From Rhodanobacter sp. FDAARGOS 1247 (GTDB lineage Bacteria; Pseudomonadota; Gammaproteobacteria; Xanthomonadales; Rhodanobacteraceae), in the NCBI RefSeq assembly GCF_016889805.1, contig NZ_CP069535.1:3286001-3350000 (forward strand): a stretch of DNA of 64,000 nucleotides, written 5' to 3'. The notes under the pieces are model-generated. The model was given only the letters and a program-made list of their open reading frames with translations, was not told where the DNA came from and did not search any database. The first letter of the stretch is position 1; each line of letters starts with the position of its first letter. The position numbers were made by a program, and so were the translations under genes. This document shows positions 53,851 through 62,621 of this stretch, piece by piece.

Positions 53851-55272
53851 TCATCGCTCCCGCATCGAGTCATCCACACCTTTGCGTAGCGGATCAAGGA
53901 TGTACTCGATCACCCGCCGTTTCCCCGTCCTGATTTCCGCCGTCAGCGCCATGCCCGAGGTCAGGCGCACTTTGACGCCGTCGACCAGCAACTCGGTCTT
54001 CTTCATCTTCACCCGAGCCTGGTAGATTAGCCCGAGTTTTTCGTCCTGGATCGCATCGTGCGAAACACTCTCCACGACACCCTCGACATAGCCGTAGCGC
54101 GTATACGGAAAGCTCTCGACCTTGATCGTGGCGCGCTGACCGGGGCGCACGAAGCCGATGTCTTGGTTGAGCACGGTGGCTTCCACTTCCAATGATTCGT
54201 TTTCGGGTACGACGGAAAGCAGCGGCTGGGCCGGCGTGACCACACCGCCAATGGTATGCACCGCCAGCTGCTGCACGGTGCCGGTCACGGGGGCGCGCAA
54301 TTGCATGAGCGCATTGCGTTGGGTGGTGCGGGCCACTTCCGGTTCGAATTGCTGGATCTGTTCGCGGGCCTGTCGCAGTTCGTCGAGCAGCTGGCGGCGG
54401 GTGTCAGTGACAGTGACTGACAGCTCCTCCCTGGCACCGATGATGGCTGAGCGCAGCTCCGCACGGCGGCTTTGCTGGCCGGCGAGGTCACGCTCGGCAT
54501 TGATGCGTTCCTGCTTGCGCTGCAGGTAGTCCTGTCGCGGGATATAGCTCTTGTCCAGCAGCTTCTCGTAGTCCGCCACGCGGGTGCGCGAGATGGCCAG
54601 GTACTGCTGCAGCGGGACGATGGCCGATTCGACCGTGCGCAACTCGGCCTGCTTCTGCGCCACCATCGCTTCCAAGCTCTGCTTCTTGGCGGCAAAGGCG
54701 GCGTACTCGCTGAGTGCGAGGCGTTGGGTGGCTTCAAAACGATCCGCAGGCAGATCGCCGTCGTGCTTCACCGCTGGCGGGGTGGCATCGTCGATGGCCC
54801 GCACCAGGGCGGCGGACCGTGCGGCGGCAAGCCGGGCGCTGATCAGGGCCTCCGCGGCCTTCTGGCTGTCGGCCGTGGTGGCGGTAGCGTCCAGCTCGAT
54901 CAGCAGATCGCCCTGCTTCACGGCCTGACCATCGTGCACCAGGATGCGTCGCACCACGGCGGTCTCGGCCGGCTGGACGATCTTGGTGCGGCTGCTGGTG
55001 ACGGTGTGTCCCGGGGCGACGGCGACCACGTCGAGCTTGCCGAAGCAGGCCCACAGCAAGGCCACGCAGAACAGACCCATGATGATCCACAAGCTGGCGC
55101 GCGGTGCCGGCGACAGCGGGGTCTCGGTGAGTTCCAGATGGGCCGGCAGGAACGCCAGCTCGTCGTGCGTGCGCGGGATCGGTTCCAGCGCGCGGCGTTC
55201 CGCCCAGGCCGCATGAAAAACCTGCATGTAGCGTCGCAGCACGTCACCGATGGCAGCCAGTCGATGCGTCAT
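53851..55272 (-). CDS. hlyD: HlyD-family type I secretion adaptor
   Basis: This 473-residue periplasmic adaptor bridges the ABC exporter and an outer membrane TolC channel. A cytoplasmic stretch of ~58 residues precedes one membrane helix (SLWIIMGLFCVALLWACFG). Then come the split lipoyl halves (SSRTKIVQPAETAVVRRILVHDGQAVKQGD and LRAPVTGTVQQLAVHTIGGVV) flanking a long coiled coil (about 125-300), and a C-terminal beta domain (GQRATIKVESFPYTRYGYVEG). It begins 3 bp after hlyB. No tolC gene is present here, so the channel must come from elsewhere. Confidence 0.93.
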   Translation of the reverse strand: MTHRLAAIGDVLRRYMQVFHAAWAERRALEPIPRTHDELAFLPAHLELTETPLSPAPRASLWIIMGLFCVALLWACFGKLDVVAVAPGHTVTSSRTKIVQPAETAVVRRILVHDGQAVKQGDLLIELDATATTADSQKAAEALISARLAAARSAALVRAIDDATPPAVKHDGDLPADRFEATQRLALSEYAAFAAKKQSLEAMVAQKQAELRTVESAIVPLQQYLAISRTRVADYEKLLDKSYIPRQDYLQRKQERINAERDLAGQQSRRAELRSAIIGAREELSVTVTDTRRQLLDELRQAREQIQQFEPEVARTTQRNALMQLRAPVTGTVQQLAVHTIGGVVTPAQPLLSVVPENESLEVEATVLNQDIGFVRPGQRATIKVESFPYTRYGYVEGVVESVSHDAIQDEKLGLIYQARVKMKKTELLVDGVKVRLTSGMALTAEIRTGKRRVIEYILDPLRKGVDDSMRER

Positions 55273-55275
55273 GGC

Positions 55276-57447
55276 TCAGCCCTGCTGCAGTTGGGAGAGA
55301 TGGGCGAAGTGTCCATCCGGGCGCTTCAGCAACTCGTCGGGCGCACCGGTTTCCACGATGCGCCCCTTGTCGACCACGACGATGCGGTCGGCGTGCCGCA
55401 CGGTGGAAAGACGGTGGGCAATGATCAACACGGTACGGCCTTGGCAGATGGCTCGCATGTTGGCCATCACGGCGCGCTCGGACTCGTAGTCGAGCGCGCT
55501 GGTCGCCTCGTCGAAGATCAGGATGCGCGGATCGGCGACCAGCGCGCGGGCAATCGCCACGCGTTGGCGCTGGCCGCCGGACAGGCCGGCGCCGTGCTCG
55601 CCGACGATCGTGTCGTAACCCTGCGGAAGTTCCACGATGAACTCGTGCGCACCAGCCAGCTGCGCGGCGTGGATCACCCGCTCCAGCGGCATGCCGGGAT
55701 CTATCAACGCGATGTTTTCCCGCACGCTGCGGTTGAACAGGAAGTTCTCCTGCAGCACCACGCCAAGCTGGCGCCGCAACCACGCGGGATCGGCCAGCGA
55801 CAGATCCGTACCATCGACCAGGATGCGGCCGCGTTCGGGCACGTACAGGCGCTGGATCAGCTTGGTCAGCGTGCTCTTGCCCGAACCGGAACGGCCAACG
55901 ATGCCGACCACTTCGCCCGGCGGGATGTCGAGGTTGATCCCCGCCAGCACTTCGGCGGTATCGGGGCGATAGCGAAAACTCAGGTTCTCGAACGTGATGC
56001 GCCCCTCGATCGGCGGCAGCGCCATGCGGCTGCCGCCCGCTTCCGTGCGGGTGTTGAGTACGTCGCCCATACGCTCCATTGAGATGCCGACCTGCTGGAA
56101 GTCCTGCCACAACTGGGCCAGCCGCACGATCGGCGTGGAGACCTGGCCGGACAGCATGGTGAAGGCGATCAGTTGACCGACCGACAGCGTGCCGTCGATC
56201 ACCATCTGCGCGCCCCAGTACAGCACCGCCACGCCGACCAGCTTCTGCAGCAACTGGATGCCCTGCTGGCCGATATTGGCCAGGTACGTCACGCGAAATC
56301 CGGCGCTGACGTAGCCGGCCAGCTGGTTGTCCCAGGTGCGCACCATGCGCGGATCCACCGCCAGCGCCTTGACCGTACCGATGCCCGAGATGGTCTCGAC
56401 CAGGAACGACTGGTTGTCGGCGCCGCGCACGAACTTCTCGTTCAAGCGCGCGCGCAAGGTCGGCGTGATCGCCGCCGACCAGATCGCGTACAGCGGCAGC
56501 GAGATCACCACGATCAGCGTCAGCCAGCCGCTGTAGAAGAACATCACGGCCAGGAATACGAAGGTGAATAGCAGGTCCAGCACCGAGGTCAGCGTCTGTC
56601 CGGTGAGGAAGTTGCGGATGTTTTCCAGCTCGCGCACGCGGGCGATGGTGTCGCCGACGCGACGCGACTCGAAGTAGGCCAGCGGCAACGCCAGGATGTG
56701 CCGGAACAATCGCGCGCCCAGCTCCACGTCGATGCGACTGGTAGTGTGCGCGAACACATAGGTGCGCAGCCCGGCCAGCACCACGTTGAACAGCGTGATC
56801 ACCACCAGTCCGATGGTGATGACGGTGAGCGTGGTCATGGCGTGGTGCACCAGCACCTTGTCCATCACCACCTGAAAGAACAGCGGCGTGACCAGCGCAA
56901 ACAGCTGCAGGAAGAACGACACCACCAGTACTTCCAGCAGCAGCTTGCGGTACTTCACCACCGCAGGAATGAACCAGCTGAAATCGAACTTGGCCAGCTC
57001 GGCGACCATCGAGGCGCGCGATGCCACCGTAAGCAGGCGGCCGTCGTAGCGAGCGGCAAATTCATCCATGCCCATGATCACCGAACGCTGCAGGGCGAGG
57101 TCCTGAACAAGCACCTTGGCGTCATCGACCTTGGCGATGACTAGCGCCTGGCCATCCTGTTGCAGCGCCAGTGCCGGTAGCGCCACCCGATCAAGGCGTT
57201 CTGCCGGCTGGCGAACCACCTTGGCCTTCAGGCCCAGCTTCCTTGCGGCCAGCAACAGGGATATCTCGTCAAAAGGTTGCGAGCCGCGCCCGGCTTCGTG
57301 ACGCAACTGATCAGCATTTGCTGCCACGCCATGGAACTGCGCGAGCAGCACCAGGCCGTGCAAATGAAGATCTTCCGTGAGCGACTCGGCGTCGCCATCT
57401 GAGCGCGACACATCATCGGAACGGTGTACATCCATGACGGCATTCAT
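55276..57447 (-). CDS. hlyB: HlyB-type type I secretion ABC exporter with C39-like domain
   Basis: This 723-residue exporter has three parts. Residues ~25-145 form a C39-peptidase-like domain without the catalytic cysteine ([19 protein letters not shown]), the form that binds RTX substrates rather than cleaving leaders. A six-helix membrane domain follows, from ~165. The ATPase has Walker [10 protein letters not shown], signature LSGGQRQR, Walker [13 protein letters not shown] and the His switch AHRLSTV. ATG 57447 has AAGGAAGG upstream. It is the first gene of hlyB-hlyD-lipoprotein-RTX. Confidence 0.95.
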   Translation of the reverse strand: MNAVMDVHRSDDVSRSDGDAESLTEDLHLHGLVLLAQFHGVAANADQLRHEAGRGSQPFDEISLLLAARKLGLKAKVVRQPAERLDRVALPALALQQDGQALVIAKVDDAKVLVQDLALQRSVIMGMDEFAARYDGRLLTVASRASMVAELAKFDFSWFIPAVVKYRKLLLEVLVVSFFLQLFALVTPLFFQVVMDKVLVHHAMTTLTVITIGLVVITLFNVVLAGLRTYVFAHTTSRIDVELGARLFRHILALPLAYFESRRVGDTIARVRELENIRNFLTGQTLTSVLDLLFTFVFLAVMFFYSGWLTLIVVISLPLYAIWSAAITPTLRARLNEKFVRGADNQSFLVETISGIGTVKALAVDPRMVRTWDNQLAGYVSAGFRVTYLANIGQQGIQLLQKLVGVAVLYWGAQMVIDGTLSVGQLIAFTMLSGQVSTPIVRLAQLWQDFQQVGISMERMGDVLNTRTEAGGSRMALPPIEGRITFENLSFRYRPDTAEVLAGINLDIPPGEVVGIVGRSGSGKSTLTKLIQRLYVPERGRILVDGTDLSLADPAWLRRQLGVVLQENFLFNRSVRENIALIDPGMPLERVIHAAQLAGAHEFIVELPQGYDTIVGEHGAGLSGGQRQRVAIARALVADPRILIFDEATSALDYESERAVMANMRAICQGRTVLIIAHRLSTVRHADRIVVVDKGRIVETGAPDELLKRPDGHFAHLSQLQQG

Positions 57448-57952
57448 GCCCGAGCTACCTTCCTTGAGTTTGCCCAACAGCGACCAGACCGGCCCTTGCG
57501 GGTCAGCTCACATCGCAACTCCATTTCCGCGAATAGACAGCCGCCCCATGGATAAGTGGATCCACTGATCCAAGTCCGACACATCGACCGCCCGCAGCAA
57601 GTCGTGATCATACCGTAACCCGGCTTGATCGATGCGCCGGGGTTCACGAAAACATCGACGATCAACAAGGAATCACGCGGCATGCTGCCCGCAAACGATA
57701 TCGACAGAACGCAAATGATGGCTTTGACGGAAAGCTCGACTGGTTTGTGCGATGCCCGTGTACAGCGCATCATCGCAGCTGGCCGTTGGACCCGACATCG
57801 GGGGGCGCAAGAGGAAGCCTTGCGATGCGAGGCGCGCGCCTTCGCAAAGCCACCTCACCGACGTTCGAATGAAGCACTTTGCGGTCAGCAGGAGTCTGGA
57901 GCACCGCTGACTCCTTTTCAGCGGCTGGAACACCACCGCATTGCGCGCACGC
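57448..57952. other. Intergenic region upstream of the secretion operon
   Basis: This 505-bp gap lies between the hlyB start and the arginase stop. It must contain the hlyB promoter; TATGAT on the minus strand (57613-57608) is the best -10-like hexamer, but no -35 is convincing. Short open frames on both strands lack ribosome sites or recognisable sequence, so no gene is called. Confidence 0.4.
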
Positions 57953-58885
57953 TCAGCGGATCAGCGTGGATTTGCCGAACAGCGACTCGACCAGGTCCAC
58001 GGCCAGCTTGGCGGTGGCGTTGCGCTTGTCGAACGCGGGGTTCAGTTCGACGATGTCCAGCGACGCCATCCGCCCGGTGTCGGCGATCATCTCCATGCAC
58101 AACTGCGCCTCGCGGTAGTCCGGTCCACCGCGTACGGTGGTGCCGACGCCGGGCGCGATGCTGGGGTCGAGGAAGTCGACGTCGAAGCTCACGTGGAGAT
58201 GGGTGTTCTCGTCCATGCCGGACAGGGCCTCCTCCATCACCCGCTTCATGCCCACTTCGTCGATATGCCGCATGTCGTGGACCTGCATGTTGGCGCCGCG
58301 CACCAGCCGCTTCTCGCCTTCATCGACCGAGCGGATGCCGATGTAGCGAAACACGTCCGGCGTGGTCGACGGCACGACTCCGCCCAGACCGGTCAGCTCG
58401 GCCGGGCCGGTGCCGCACAGGCAGGCCACCGGCATGCCGTGGATGTTGCCGGTGGGCGTGGCTTCGGCAGTATTGAAGTCGGTGTGCGCATCCAGCCACA
58501 GCACCCGCAACTGCTTGCCTTCGTCATGGCAATGACGCGCCACGGCCGAGATCGAACCGATCGCCAGACAATGATCGCCGCCGAGCATGATCGGCACGCG
58601 CCCCGCCTGCAGCTCCTGATGAACAGCCGTATGGACGGCCGTATTCCAGGCCACCACTTCGTCCAGATGACGATAGCCCTGCTCGGGCGGCAGCCACGGG
58701 TTGAGCGGACCCTGCAGGTTGCCGCGATCGATGACCTTGAGTCCGCGACGTTCCAGTCGGCTGGCCAGATTGGCCACGCGCAGGGCTTCGGGTCCCATTC
58801 CCGCACCGCGGTGGCCGGCGCCGATGTCGGTCGGCACGCCAATCAATGAAACGGTCTGCTTGTCCACGTTCGCCTGCTCCTGCAT
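57953..58885 (-). CDS. rocF: Arginase
   Basis: This binuclear manganese ureohydrolase converts arginine to ornithine and urea, 310 residues. Metal-ligand motifs are GGDHCLAIGS, WLDAHTDFN and SFDVDFLDPSIAPGVGT. VSLIGVPTDIGAGHRGAGMGPEALR is the typical N-terminus, so the ATG at 58885 is near the correct start although its ribosome site is poor. It is monocistronic. Arginase rather than agmatinase is favoured by the length and by GTTVRGGPDYREAQ. Confidence 0.92.
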   Translation of the reverse strand: MQEQANVDKQTVSLIGVPTDIGAGHRGAGMGPEALRVANLASRLERRGLKVIDRGNLQGPLNPWLPPEQGYRHLDEVVAWNTAVHTAVHQELQAGRVPIMLGGDHCLAIGSISAVARHCHDEGKQLRVLWLDAHTDFNTAEATPTGNIHGMPVACLCGTGPAELTGLGGVVPSTTPDVFRYIGIRSVDEGEKRLVRGANMQVHDMRHIDEVGMKRVMEEALSGMDENTHLHVSFDVDFLDPSIAPGVGTTVRGGPDYREAQLCMEMIADTGRMASLDIVELNPAFDKRNATAKLAVDLVESLFGKSTLIR

Positions 58886-59170
58886 GCCTGGGGGCGACTG
58901 CGCCATTGTCCGGGCGCGCACCATTGATGTGGGTGGGGCGGAGAGTGAACGGACCTGCAGCAGCCGGCCCGGATGTGTCGCCGGCATCCCTGCGTGCAGG
59001 ACTTTCGCGGCGACAAAGACTCCACCTATCCGGCGAAGTCTACCGGAATGGCTTGATTGACGCCGCAGCCCGGGCCGCGAAGGTGGCCCGGGAAGACGCA
59101 CAGGCCGTCACGCAGGCCGCAGCCGTGCTGATGGCGCGACCACCCGGTGGTGGTGCGCAGGGCACCTGGC

Positions 59171-59629
59171 TCAGTGCTTCTGCCGGCTCGCGGCGTAATC
59201 GCAACTGCCGGTGCGCTGACCGGCATAGGTCATGTCCATGACCATGGCTTGACCGTTCATGTTGCTGTCGGCGTGCATGCTGCCCTTGATGTCGCCACCG
59301 GGCAGCAGCTCGAATTGCGCGTCACCGGTCATCCGTGGCGGATTGCCGCCGCAGACCACGTGATAGCTGACCACGTTGCCCTGCTGGCGGTAGTTGCTCA
59401 CGACGCAGTCCTTCTGCTGCTGGAGCATCGAGCGCATGTCGTGATCCTTCGACGTGCATACATTCTGGTTGACCGTGCGGGCCGGCATGTCGCCCAGGCC
59501 GGCCATCTGCATCTTCATGGTGATGCTCATCTTCATCATGTTGCCGGAGTCGGACTGGGCCGCCGTGGTCGGGGCAATCACGCAGAACACGCCAAGGGCA
59601 GCGAACCGCAGCATCGGAAAAGACGACAT
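59171..59629 (-). CDS. DUF3617-type exported protein
   Basis: This 152-residue protein has a signal peptide ending TAAQS. Methionine-rich strands (NMMKMSITMKMQMAGLGDM) are followed by VNQNVCTSKDHDMRSML, CVVSNYRQQGNVVSYHVVCGG and a final GSCDYAA, the cysteine arrangement of the DUF3617 family. The function is unknown; the high methionine content could be related to metal binding. GGGGAA precedes the ATG. Confidence 0.75.
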   Translation of the reverse strand: MSSFPMLRFAALGVFCVIAPTTAAQSDSGNMMKMSITMKMQMAGLGDMPARTVNQNVCTSKDHDMRSMLQQQKDCVVSNYRQQGNVVSYHVVCGGNPPRMTGDAQFELLPGGDIKGSMHADSNMNGQAMVMDMTYAGQRTGSCDYAASRQKH

Positions 59630-59804
59630 CGGAATTCCCCGGCAAGGATTGAAGAGACGCAGCACGACAAACGGATGCTGCCGTGTCCGTTGTGGTCGCA
59701 TGGCGCCGAGTGTGTCGGCCAGCGCAAAGCCGGCTCCGCGCCGCTCACGGCGAACAACCCGTTATCGCCCTTCGAATCCAGTCAGACCGGAAACGAAGGC
59801 CGGA

Positions 59805-60005
59805 TCAGCCTGCCTGGGCCTGGCGGCTGCGTGCCAGTTCATCTTCGCGACGTGACCGCGCCGATGAGCACCAGCACACCAGGTCTGCACCCTCACGCGC
59901 CACCAGAACCCGGTGGCGGGAGTCGTGCACGAGTTTCCCCATCAGCATCCCTGCAAACAGCGACACTCCACGCCAGAAGGCGGAATGTACGATCAGCGTT
60001 TGCAT
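59805..60005 (-). CDS. Possible small protein, unknown
   Basis: A 66-residue frame starts at ATG 60005 with AGGA seven bases upstream (MQTLIVHSAFWRGVSLFAG). It has one weak hydrophobic stretch, then a basic, arginine-rich tail. It lies in the otherwise gene-free 59630-60181 region (552 bp), 90 bp downstream of the sigma-54-like palindrome at 60106-60121. Coding potential is uncertain. Confidence 0.35.
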   Translation of the reverse strand: MQTLIVHSAFWRGVSLFAGMLMGKLVHDSRHRVLVAREGADLVCWCSSARSRREDELARSRQAQAG

Positions 60006-60105
60006 TTGATTGTCCTGGACTGCCCCTGTGCAGCCTCAGGCCAGATCCTAGCAAGATTTCACGCTGCGTGCACATTCGAAAGAACGCTGATTTCTATCCG
60101 TAAAT

Positions 60106-60121
60106 TGGCACGAAACGTGCC
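60106..60121. promoter_or_regulatory. Palindrome resembling a sigma-54 promoter
   Basis: TGGCACGAAACGTGCC contains GG-N10-GC spacing, as in TGGCACG-N4-TTGC sigma-54 promoters, and is also a perfect 6-3-6 inverted repeat (GGCACG-AAA-CGTGCC). It could therefore be an operator, a weak terminator of the gene ending at 60182, or a promoter in either direction. Confidence 0.25.
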
Positions 60122-60181
60122 TGAAACCATGACGCCAGGCACTTGCCGCGTCCGTCGGATTCGCCGCGACCGCCTGGTCGA

Positions 60182-60418
60182 TCAGGCCGCCTGCTGCAAT
60201 GCATTCGGGCGAGCGTAATGGACCAGCGAGATGGTGAATTCGGAGCAGGCCATCTCCACGCTTACCGGCTGCCCGGAGTTGGCGTGCTTCTCTCTGGCCA
60301 GACCCCGCGCCAGCCGAATCGCGTGCGCCAGACGCAACCTGTCGTAGAGCACCGCCTCGCCGCTGCAGATACGCCACAGGCCATGACTGGCCTCCCTGAT
60401 CGTCAACACAGTCCGCAT
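60182..60418 (-). CDS. Small hypothetical protein
   Basis: This 78-residue cytoplasmic protein starts at ATG 60418 with a strong purine-rich site, GGGAGGGTGAGG. MRTVLTIREASHGLWRICSGE followed by HAIRLARGLAREKH recalls the DUF2188-like layout of a short strand pair and a helix, but the match is only suggestive. No partner gene is evident. Confidence 0.55.
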   Translation of the reverse strand: MRTVLTIREASHGLWRICSGEAVLYDRLRLAHAIRLARGLAREKHANSGQPVSVEMACSEFTISLVHYARPNALQQAA

Positions 60419-60589
60419 CGCCTCACCCTCCCGCCAGGCCGGCTCGGCGCAGTCACTGTCTCCCCCGCGACAGTGGTGATGTGCTTCCGGCAGGCGACCA
60501 GTGTGGGCAAGCTGCCGGGGGGAAGATGTCGGCGCCGGCCTACGGGTGGTGTGCGCCACCGGCGCGCCGGAACAGCGCCGATCGCCATG

Positions 60590-60841
60590 TCACCCGGACG
60601 CACGCAGCCCTTCCCCCTCCGCAACGGGAACGCGGCCGTAACTGGCAAGGATCACCGGCTCGGAGTACTCGCCCCGATCGACGTCGGCGCTCTGCGCATA
60701 GACGAGGACGCCTTCACATTCGCAGGCCAGTTGCTCGCCACGGCTAAGCGCCAGTTGCTGCAGTCCGTGGAGAATCGGCTTGTCTGCCACCATCTCGCCA
60801 CTGGCGTCGTGATAGCCCTGCACCACATAAAGCATTCCCAT
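60590..60841 (-). CDS. Small hypothetical protein
   Basis: This 83-residue protein (MGMLYVVQGYHDASGEMV) starts at ATG 60841 with GAGGA seven bases upstream; an ATG at 60856 is possible but too close to its GAGGAG. It has two cysteines (LACECEG) and no membrane segment. It lies 171 bp before the other small gene on the same strand. The function is unknown. Confidence 0.45.
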   Translation of the reverse strand: MGMLYVVQGYHDASGEMVADKPILHGLQQLALSRGEQLACECEGVLVYAQSADVDRGEYSEPVILASYGRVPVAEGEGLRASG

Positions 60842-61018
60842 GTGCTGTCCTCGCATGCTCCTCAAGCCTGTAGCGTGGAGAAGGTCAGGTGGAGGAATCG
60901 CGATGATCGCGTAAAGCCGATGTGGAAGATTCGGCAGGCCGCCGGCTATGCGGTGGGCGGAGCGGCGGGTTGCGAACTGCCGCACGCTCGATTGGCCCGG
61001 GCTTGGCGAGGCCCACAA

Positions 61019-61053
61019 ACAACAGGGGCACCCCGAAGGAACGCCCCTGTTGT
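61019..61053 (-). terminator. Terminator of tRNA-Thr
   Basis: ACAACAGGGGC pairs with GCCCCTGTTGT around ACCCCGAAGGAAC, 11 bp beyond the 3' end of the tRNA on the minus strand. Confidence 0.7.
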
Positions 61054-61063
61054 CCGCATGTGC

Positions 61064-61139
61064 TGGTGCCGGCAACAGGAGTCGAACCCGTGACCTACTG
61101 ATTACAAATCAGTTGCTCTACCAACTGAGCTATGCCGGC
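61064..61139 (-). tRNA. tRNA-Thr (anticodon UGU)
   Basis: The 76-nt minus-strand sequence folds as a tRNA: acceptor stem GCCGGCA/TGCCGGC, D arm TAGCTCAGTTGGTAGAGC, anticodon stem CTGAT-TTGTAAT-ATCAG-like with UGU in the loop, and the T arm with GGTTCGACTCC. The CCA end is encoded. It is a single tRNA gene between small hypothetical genes and the SPOR-domain gene. Confidence 0.96.
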
Positions 61140-61178
61140 GAAGCGCAGGATTCTAGCAGGCTGCGCCGCACGGCGCGT

Positions 61179-61841
61179 TCAGAAACAACCGGTGCTGTGC
61201 GAGGCGATCCCGCTGGCGGAGACCCGGCTGCGCCAGTCGAAGCTGCCACCATCGGCGACGACCAGGTCCAGCCAGTATTCCGGCACGCTTTCACTGCGCT
61301 CGGTCATGCGTGGCGAGAAACCCGCCGCGGTGACTTCGTCGCGACGCTTGCGGGCATTCGCCGGGTCCTTGAACAGGCCCAGCGAGATGGTATTGGGCTG
61401 GTCGCCGGAGCTGACCACGAAGTAGTCATTGATGTTGCGGGCGGACAGCTGTCGTGCCACCGCCAACGCCTGGGCACGGCTGCCGGCCGCCGGCAGGTAG
61501 ACCCACCAGCCACTGGTCTGGGTGGCCTGCTCCTGGCGCGAACGCATGCGCGTCGCCTGGCTGGCCAGCGCCTGGCGCGCATTGCGCAGATCCTGGGGGG
61601 TCGCGAACGGGCCCAGCGCCACGCAGCTGTAGCTGAGATTGCGGGGGCTGGGCACGCCTCCAGACACCGTGGCCGGGGCCACCACTGGTGTGGTGGCGGG
61701 CATTTCCGACAACAGACGCAACTCGGTCACGCCCGGCTCGGTCGGCAAGCCGCCCCGGGCATAGGGCTGGCCCAGCAGCAGCCAAGCGCCCACCGCGATA
61801 TTGAGTGCGGTCAGCAGTACGAACAGCAATCGCAGGAACAT
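61179..61841 (-). CDS. SPOR-domain membrane-anchored protein
   Basis: This 220-residue protein has an N-terminal membrane helix (LRLLFVLLTALNIAVGAWLLL), a periplasmic linker, and a C-terminal region with VALGPFATPQDLRNARQAL and, later, ISLGLFKDPANARKRRDEV, the SPOR-type beta-alpha repeats that bind denuded septal glycan. It probably has a cell-division or envelope role. It follows coaX by 36 bp, likely in the birA-coaX-SPOR transcript. Confidence 0.82.
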   Translation of the reverse strand: MFLRLLFVLLTALNIAVGAWLLLGQPYARGGLPTEPGVTELRLLSEMPATTPVVAPATVSGGVPSPRNLSYSCVALGPFATPQDLRNARQALASQATRMRSRQEQATQTSGWWVYLPAAGSRAQALAVARQLSARNINDYFVVSSGDQPNTISLGLFKDPANARKRRDEVTAAGFSPRMTERSESVPEYWLDLVVADGGSFDWRSRVSASGIASHSTGCF

Positions 61842-61877
61842 CCAGCCTCCATCACCGGCAACCCGACACGGCCCGGT

Positions 61878-62621
61878 TCATTGTTGCGCCACAGCCCAGA
61901 CCGCCAGGCCGCGCAGCACGCCATCCTGACTGAGCCGGGCCGGCAGCGACAGCAGCGGCAGCAGGATCGGTGCGTCCCCGCCGCCCAGGACAAGTTCGGG
62001 TACGGTACCAAGCCGCGCTGCAGCGCGCGAAGCAAACCGTTCCACCAGCGCAGCGGCAGCCTGCCAGCAACCGGAGGCGACCGCGTCGGCGGTATTGTCG
62101 GCCAGCTCGACGATGGCGCCGGGGTGCTCCGGCCTGATTCGTGCGGTGGCCTCGAACAGCGATTGCTGCATCAACTGCGGGCCGGGCGCGATCAGGCCGC
62201 CCAGATGTCGCCCTTCGGCATCGAGCGCATCCAGCGTCAGCGCGGTACCGACGCTGGCCAGCACATGCGGCCCCTGACCCGCCGCGCGCGCCGCCACCAT
62301 CACCAGGAAGCGGTCCACGCCCAGACGTTGCGGTTCGGCGTACGCGTTGCGCACGCCGCAGGCCTGCGCTGGCGTGCGCATCCAGTGCACGGAAAGTCCA
62401 GACAGCCGCCGGACCACCGCAGCCACCTGTTCCTCGCGGGACGCGTCGACCACCGAGGCGCCTACCACCTGGCTCGGCGCGGGCAGCTGCGCCCACGCCG
62501 TCGCCAGGGTGGCGGCGACATCCACGCGCCAGTCCACGGCCCCCTCCGCCAGCCATTCGCCTGATGGAGCCTGCCACGCCCATTTCAGCCGCGTATTGCC
62601 CAGGTCCAGCAGCAGCCTCAT
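61878..62621 (-). CDS. coaX: Type III pantothenate kinase
   Basis: This enzyme phosphorylates pantothenate in the first step of CoA synthesis. The 247-residue ASKHA-fold protein has the phosphate loop LLLDLGNTRLKWAW, LGVDRFLVMVAA, and SVGTALTLDALDAEGRHLGGLIAPG. The start overlaps the birA stop as ATGA. Type III kinases are insensitive to CoA feedback. Confidence 0.93.
   Translation of the reverse strand: MRLLLDLGNTRLKWAWQAPSGEWLAEGAVDWRVDVAATLATAWAQLPAPSQVVGASVVDASREEQVAAVVRRLSGLSVHWMRTPAQACGVRNAYAEPQRLGVDRFLVMVAARAAGQGPHVLASVGTALTLDALDAEGRHLGGLIAPGPQLMQQSLFEATARIRPEHPGAIVELADNTADAVASGCWQAAAALVERFASRAAARLGTVPELVLGGGDAPILLPLLSLPARLSQDGVLRGLAVWAVAQQ

Noticed and set aside
57673..58476. Open frames on both strands near the arginase 3' end as additional genes
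   Set aside because: No ribosome sites, no recognisable family, and overlap with the arginase coding region.
60000..61139. Genomic island integrated at the tRNA-Thr 3' end
   Set aside because: No integrase and no second copy of the tRNA 3' sequence is visible in the window; the small genes alone are not sufficient.
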